From contig JAAWCQ010000007.1 in the NCBI GenBank assembly GCA_022793335.1, positions 1 through 64,000 of the forward strand: DNA of 64,000 bases, given 5' to 3'. Numbering within the stretch: position 1 is the first letter of the stretch; the number at the start of each line of letters is the position of its first letter. The notes below the pieces were generated by a model. The model did not search any database. It saw only the letters and a list, made by a program, of their open reading frames with translations, and was not told the DNA's origin. Positions 60,078-64,000 of this stretch are shown in pieces. Origin of the DNA: Clostridia bacterium. Its GTDB lineage: Bacteria > Bacillota > Clostridia > Christensenellales > UBA1242. A program made the position numbers and the translations under genes.

Positions 60078-61508
60078 ATGAACAAGTTAAGAGAATGTTT
60101 TGATGAAATGGTTGTATATAAAGATTTAAAAAAGACGAATTTCTTTTCGGCTTTAAGTCTTCCATCCTTCTTAAGGGATTGGCTTTTAAAACAATTTGAA
60201 GATGACGATGGAAATCTTGACCAAGATGGGGTAAAAAAATATATAGATACATATCTTCCTAAAAAATCCGATTGGATAAGTATAAAAGATAGATTAGTAA
60301 ATGACAGGGAAAGAGTAAAGTTTTTAACAAAAATATCTATCGATATAGATGTTAAGACCAATGAAACGACTTTTGCCCTACCAGATTTTGGTCTTACCAA
60401 TAAGGAGACAATAATTGAGTCTTTAGTTTGGGAAAGTTGTAAAGATGAATTGGTAAAAGGTAAAGAAACTTGGGGCGTAGTTGAATTAGGGTATAGGCCA
60501 CCAGAGAGTAAAAAATTGCCGGGGAAAATAAAACTTTTAAGTTTTAAAAATTTTTGTCCTTATAATATAGATCTGGATTTTTATAAAGAAGCTAGGCGGG
60601 AGTTTTCTATAGAAGAATGGGTAGATATTCTATTGGGAGCAATTGACTATAACGCTGGCGGTTATAAGAATATTGAAGAGAAATTGACCATGTTAACAAG
60701 ACTATTACCATTTGTGGAAAAGAGGCTTAATTTAATAGAATTGGCGCCAAAGGGCACGGGTAAATCATATCTATTTGGACGTGTAAGCAAGTTTGGGTGG
60801 TTGTCTTCTGGTGGTGTGATGTCAAGAGCAAAGATGTTTTATGACATTAGTAAAAGGACTCAAGGTCTAGTTTGCAATCATGATTTTATTGCCTTAGATG
60901 AGGTCCAGACCATTACCTTTGCTGATGTTGATGAAATGAGAGCCGCATTGAAAGGATATATGGAATCGGGGGTATTTACGGTTGGTAACTATGAAGGTGT
61001 AGCTGATGCTGGAATTATATTGTTGGGTAATATCAAAAAAGAGAACATGGATGAATATTTAGACATGTTCGCCGACTTGCCTAAGGAATTCCATGAAAGT
61101 GCACTTCTGGATAGATTTCACGGGTTCATTAAAGGTTGGGATATCCCAAGAATGCATGATGATCTTAAAATGACAGGCTGGGCACTTAATTCTGAATATC
61201 TTTGTACTATTTTACATATGCTGAGAAGTGATGTTAGTTATCGTTCAATTGTTGATAGATTAATAGAGGTTCCTGAAAAAGCTGATACCAGAGACACTGA
61301 AGCCGTAAAAAGATTAAGTACTGCATTCTTAAAGTTGCTTTTCCCAAATGTTGAAAAGGAGTCCGATATCAGAGCGACAGATTTTAATAGGTATTGTTTA
61401 AAGCCTGCAGTAAGAATGAGGGCAACGATAATTAAACAGCTTGGCATAATTGATAGTGAATTTAAAGGGAAAAACATGCCTAATTTTACAATAAAAGAGG
61501 TGATATAA
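60078..61508 (+). CDS. brxL: BrxL-like AAA+ protein lacking the Lon protease domain
   Basis: The 476-residue protein matches BrxL over its N-terminal and AAA+ parts. Present are FVEKRLNLIELAPKGTGKSY (Walker A near 222), SGGVMSRAKMFYD and QGLVCNHDFIALDEVQTITF (Walker B region). GYMESGVFTVG, LLDRFHGFIKGWDIPRM and DTEAVKRLSTAFLKLLFPN follow. Type I BrxL is about 680 residues and ends in a Lon-like serine protease. Here the protein stops after the region equivalent to the AAA+ lid, so proteolysis is not expected. AAGGGAGAACAT precedes the ATG. The stop overlaps the next start by one base (TAATG). Confidence 0.88.
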   Translation: MNKLRECFDEMVVYKDLKKTNFFSALSLPSFLRDWLLKQFEDDDGNLDQDGVKKYIDTYLPKKSDWISIKDRLVNDRERVKFLTKISIDIDVKTNETTFALPDFGLTNKETIIESLVWESCKDELVKGKETWGVVELGYRPPESKKLPGKIKLLSFKNFCPYNIDLDFYKEARREFSIEEWVDILLGAIDYNAGGYKNIEEKLTMLTRLLPFVEKRLNLIELAPKGTGKSYLFGRVSKFGWLSSGGVMSRAKMFYDISKRTQGLVCNHDFIALDEVQTITFADVDEMRAALKGYMESGVFTVGNYEGVADAGIILLGNIKKENMDEYLDMFADLPKEFHESALLDRFHGFIKGWDIPRMHDDLKMTGWALNSEYLCTILHMLRSDVSYRSIVDRLIEVPEKADTRDTEAVKRLSTAFLKLLFPNVEKESDIRATDFNRYCLKPAVRMRATIIKQLGIIDSEFKGKNMPNFTIKEVI

Positions 61509-61699
61509 TGCAGTGCTGTATATGTGGCTTAGATGATTTGAATAAAAATACAATAGGCATAAACAAAAAGTTATTGGGGAAGGATATTAAAAATTATTAT
61601 TGCATGGATTGTTTGGCTGAATATTTAGGCGTAACAGTTCAAGAATTGTATGATAAAATCGAAGAGTTTAAAGAACAGGGATGTAAATTATTTAGTTAA
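61508..61699 (+). CDS. Small zinc-ribbon-like protein, last gene of the BREX-like operon
   Basis: The 63-residue protein opens MQCCICGLDDLNKNT, and a second pair occurs in YYCMDCLAEYLGVT. The CxxC...CxxC spacing fits a zinc ribbon. The rest is a short amphipathic helix (QELYDKIEEFKEQGCK). It overlaps the brxL stop by one base, so it is translated with it and is likely part of the system. It could bind DNA, a partner, or a metal or sulfur carrier. I know of no named BREX gene of this kind. Confidence 0.75.
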   Translation: MQCCICGLDDLNKNTIGINKKLLGKDIKNYYCMDCLAEYLGVTVQELYDKIEEFKEQGCKLFS

Positions 61700-61724
61700 A
61701 AAGGAAAGATTAAATCTTTCCTTT
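61700..61724. terminator. Bidirectional terminator shared by the BREX operon and the second desulfurase
   Basis: AAAGGAAAGAT (61700-61710) pairs perfectly with ATCTTTCCTTT (61714-61724) around TAA, with A- and T-rich flanks. The loop includes the desulfurase stop codon. Confidence 0.85.
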
Positions 61725-62867
61725 CATTTTTTTTATCTGAGTGATTGTTTCACTTATTATTTTTGCGGCAGAATTAAGTTGTTCGATTGTTATCAAATCA
61801 TCAAAAGAAATTCGGACTGAAGAATCTATTGCCTTATTGTCTAGGCCCATTGACTTCAGAACGTGACTCCTACGTTTGTTACTACTATTACAAGCGGAAC
61901 CTATAGAAATATAAACTCCTTTATCATCCAATATATGAAGGAGCCCTTCAGCATCTATATCGTTAAATGTAATATTTAAAATGTTGCTAACCTTTGGAGA
62001 TTCGCCATTAATTTTAAAATTAACATTATGATTTGATAGATATTTAATAAGCGATTTGCTTAAATCTTCATATTTAGTTGTTTTTAAATCTCTACTTTGT
62101 GCATTTAATTCTACCGCTTTGCCGAATCCAACAATAATAGGGGTGTTTGATGTTCCACCACGTTTGGAGAATTCTTGGCTCCCTCCATCTATCAAATCAT
62201 AAATTTTAGTTTTAGATTTAATATATAGCACTCCAATACCTTTTGGTCCATGAATTTTATGAGAACTAAGAGATAATAAATCCGCTTTTATATTTTTTAT
62301 ATCGGGCTTAAAAAGGCTTAGAGCCTGAACAAAATCGACATGGTACGCAACTTTATACTTATGTGCTAAATTTGCAATATCCTCTATTGGTTGAATGCAG
62401 CCTGTTTCATTATTAACAGCCATAACTGAAATTAGTATTGTTTTACTGGTAATTAATTTTTCAACTTCTTTTGGGTTGATGTGCCCAGACTTATCTGGTT
62501 TAACAAAACTAATCGTAAAACCGTTTTTTTTAAGGAAATGAGCGGATTCCAATAAACTATCATGTTCGATAGAAGAAATAATAATATGGTTTCCTTTATC
62601 TCTATTGGCATATGCAAATCCTTTGAGAGCCCAATTATTTGCTTCTGAGCCACTTCCAGTGAAGAATACATTACCTGGCGAACAATTTAAATCATTTGCT
62701 ATCAGTTTTCTTGCACCCTCTATGGCTTGATGAGACATTCTGCCGATTTTGTGTAATGAGTTTGGGTTGCCATAATTATGTGAAAAATATGGTAGCATTT
62801 CAGTTACTACCTTTTCATCGACTTTTGTTGTTGATGCACTATCTAAATAAATGTTAGTGTTTTCCAT
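61710..62867 (-). CDS. Cysteine desulfurase (IscS/DndA-like), convergent with the BREX operon
   Basis: The 385-residue protein is a PLP-dependent desulfurase. SSHKIHGPKGIGVLYI carries the PLP lysine, and YHVDFVQALSLF replaces the usual HTDAAQ (Asp kept, Ala-Ala changed to Phe-Val). SIGSACNSSNKRRSHVLKSMG carries the sulfur-bearing Cys. It is clearly diverged from the housekeeping copy at 19830. Its position beside a DndC-like BrxP suggests it supplies sulfur, as DndA does for phosphorothioation. The ATG lies seven bases after a TATAAT box, so its mRNA should lack a leader. It ends inside the shared terminator. Confidence 0.88.
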   Translation of the reverse strand: MENTNIYLDSASTTKVDEKVVTEMLPYFSHNYGNPNSLHKIGRMSHQAIEGARKLIANDLNCSPGNVFFTGSGSEANNWALKGFAYANRDKGNHIIISSIEHDSLLESAHFLKKNGFTISFVKPDKSGHINPKEVEKLITSKTILISVMAVNNETGCIQPIEDIANLAHKYKVAYHVDFVQALSLFKPDIKNIKADLLSLSSHKIHGPKGIGVLYIKSKTKIYDLIDGGSQEFSKRGGTSNTPIIVGFGKAVELNAQSRDLKTTKYEDLSKSLIKYLSNHNVNFKINGESPKVSNILNITFNDIDAEGLLHILDDKGVYISIGSACNSSNKRRSHVLKSMGLDNKAIDSSVRISFDDLITIEQLNSAAKIISETITQIKKMKGKI

Positions 62868-62873
62868 ATTTCT

Positions 62874-62879
62874 ATTATA
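62874..62879 (-). promoter_or_regulatory. Extended -10 promoter of the second desulfurase, leaderless
   Basis: On the minus strand TATAAT (62874-62879) with TGT before it. The ATG at 62867 is seven bases beyond the box. The -35 region is weak (AATACA). Confidence 0.6.
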
Positions 62880-63050
62880 ACATAAATTTTTTAAAATGTA
62901 TTAAAAAATATCATAAAAATTTAATTTATAATTTGGCTTTGAAAAATATTAGAGATGATATTTGAAATTTTATATTTAATTTAGCTATGTTATATTCTCT
63001 TGTGTTATAATAAATTTTAAAGGAGGTGATTTGCGAAATCTGATTTTTGA

Positions 63051-63119
63051 ATAGTAGGAAACATGCCTACGGCAGCTGGTGGTGAATTGCGACAGCTGGA
63101 AGAGTGTGGGTGGATGTGA
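63051..63119 (+). pseudogene. Possible 3' scrap of an IS200/IS605-type tnpB
   Basis: In the 363-base gap before the transposase the frame 63051-63119 reads IVGNMPTAAGGELRQLEECG then WM and TGA. It resembles the G.....ACGGE-type C terminus of TnpB proteins, and GATGGAAGCGGAAGCCC follows, as in the right-end RNA region of such elements. An in-frame stop lies just upstream, so at most 22 codons remain. The rest of the gap (62880-63020, 63140-63230) is AT-rich without a gene. Confidence 0.3.
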
Positions 63120-63230
63120 GATGGAAGCGGAAGCCCATAAATGAAAATTGTTTTGTGTGTTTTGGATTTTCCATTCTAAAATATTGGCTATTTAGTCAAT
63201 GTTTTAAATTTTGAATATGGAGATGAAGAA

Positions 63231-64000
63231 ATGTTGAAGATGAAAGAATTTTTAGAGATCAAAAAATTGAAAGAATATGGATTTACAAAAAGTGAAGTTG
63301 TGAAGATGACTGGGCTTAAACAGTTCTCGGTTAGAAAATATTGGGATTATTCAGTTGATGATTTTGCTGACAGCGACAAGTTGATGCGAAATGATAAGAT
63401 TGAAAAATATCGAAACTTTTTGATGAAAGAATTGAAGGATAATCCCGGGATAAGAAATACCACATTATTTGACAAGATTAAAGAGATTGATGCAAAATTT
63501 GGGGCGAGTGAAAGTGCCTTTTATAGGTATATGAGAAAACTGAGAGAAGTGCTTGGAATAAGCGGAAAGATTGGCAGAGCATATCAGTTGATTGGAGATA
63601 CGAAGCCTGGCGAACTTGCACAAGTGGACATGGGCGAAATATGGATTCGAGATGTATATGATGTAAAAGTTAAGATCTACTTTTGGTGCATTGTGTTGAT
63701 GTATTCAAGATACAAGTTTGTTTATTGCAAGCGAGAGCCGTTTTCAAGTAAGGATTTTGTTGATGTGCATGAGCGAGCATTTGCGTATTTTGGTGGTAGA
63801 CCAATGATGATTATGTACGACCAAGACAGAGTTATGGTTGTGAGCGAGAATTGTGGAAATGTGATCTTTACCAAAGAGTTTGAAACTTATAAAGATTTTA
63901 TTGGTTTGGATGTTTATGTTTGTAAAAAGCAAGATCCTGATACTAAGGGTAGAGTTGAAAATGTTGTTAAGTTTGTTAAAACAAGTTTCTTTGACCACAA
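63231..64000 (+). CDS. IS21-family transposase (IstA-like), 3' end outside window
   Basis: The frame is open from ATG 63231 to the window end (256 codons, no stop). The N-terminal helix-turn-helix is IKKLKEYGFTKSEVVKMTGL, followed by KQFSVRKYWDY. The integrase core has the first Asp in LAQVDMGEIWIRD, the second in MIMYDQDRVMVV, and the Glu in DTKGRVENVVKFVK, a complete DDE triad as in IS21 IstA. ATATGGAGATGAAGAA precedes the ATG. The helper ATPase IstB should lie just beyond the window. The left terminal repeat was not located with certainty. Confidence 0.85.
   Translation, partial: MLKMKEFLEIKKLKEYGFTKSEVVKMTGLKQFSVRKYWDYSVDDFADSDKLMRNDKIEKYRNFLMKELKDNPGIRNTTLFDKIKEIDAKFGASESAFYRYMRKLREVLGISGKIGRAYQLIGDTKPGELAQVDMGEIWIRDVYDVKVKIYFWCIVLMYSRYKFVYCKREPFSSKDFVDVHERAFAYFGGRPMMIMYDQDRVMVVSENCGNVIFTKEFETYKDFIGLDVYVCKKQDPDTKGRVENVVKFVKTSFFDH

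Overview
The window looks like the chromosome of a low-G+C Gram-positive bacterium, probably an anaerobic clostridial-type Firmicute. The evidence is an Ile-type T-box leader before ileS, a large SRP RNA with an Alu domain, many TTGACA/TATAAT promoters with 17-base spacers, AGGAGG-type ribosome sites, and Firmicutes-style gene order (mtaB-rpsU, yifB-dprA-topA-hslV-hslU). TGA is a normal stop. Gene functions come from motifs read by eye; no database search was possible.

Layout. 1-8.5 kb: the end of a ComEC-like protein, an SprT-like protease, an MBL hydrolase, a NADAR-type protein, an unusual adenylosuccinate-synthetase relative with Ser at the catalytic Asp position, and two glycosyltransferases, one fused to HAD domains. 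8.7-21.4 kb: core genes mtaB, rpsU, rplS, an AlkD-like protein, yifB/comM, dprA, topA, hslVU, tcdA, a thioredoxin, and a cysteine desulfurase with an IscU-like scaffold whose cysteines are displaced. 21.6-27.2 kb: a small membrane protein, a broken small gene, then an operon of eight tandem paralogues encoding two-TM proteins with acidic tails; I recognise no known family. 27.2-32 kb: SRP RNA on the minus strand, a HEPN/CBS-like protein, and T-box plus ileS. 32-45.2 kb: an LRR protein, an rRNA methyltransferase, a pseudouridine synthase, pepF, a lipoprotein, an MBL hydrolase, an orphan, glmM, and an acetyltransferase-only GlmU.

A tRNA-Gly(CCC) gene at 45.3 kb marks a switch to accessory DNA. 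After its 3' end come a YdeI-like protein, a divergent HxlR/cupin pair, gene fragments, a Fic protein, and a six-gene operon (49.0-61.7 kb) with the hallmarks of BREX type 4: a PAPS-reductase-like BrxP with an Fe-S-type cysteine cluster, a BrxC-like ATPase, PglZ and BrxL. It has no methyltransferase. A second cysteine desulfurase converges on the operon, and the two share a terminator. This suggests, but does not prove, a sulfur-based rather than methyl-based DNA marking or defence chemistry. The window ends in a possible tnpB scrap and a partial IS21-type transposase.

A recurring theme is transcription without a leader. In four genes (AdSS-like, lipoprotein, YdeI-like, second desulfurase) the -10 box lies 6-7 bases before the ATG, so the mRNA would start at or within a base of the start codon.
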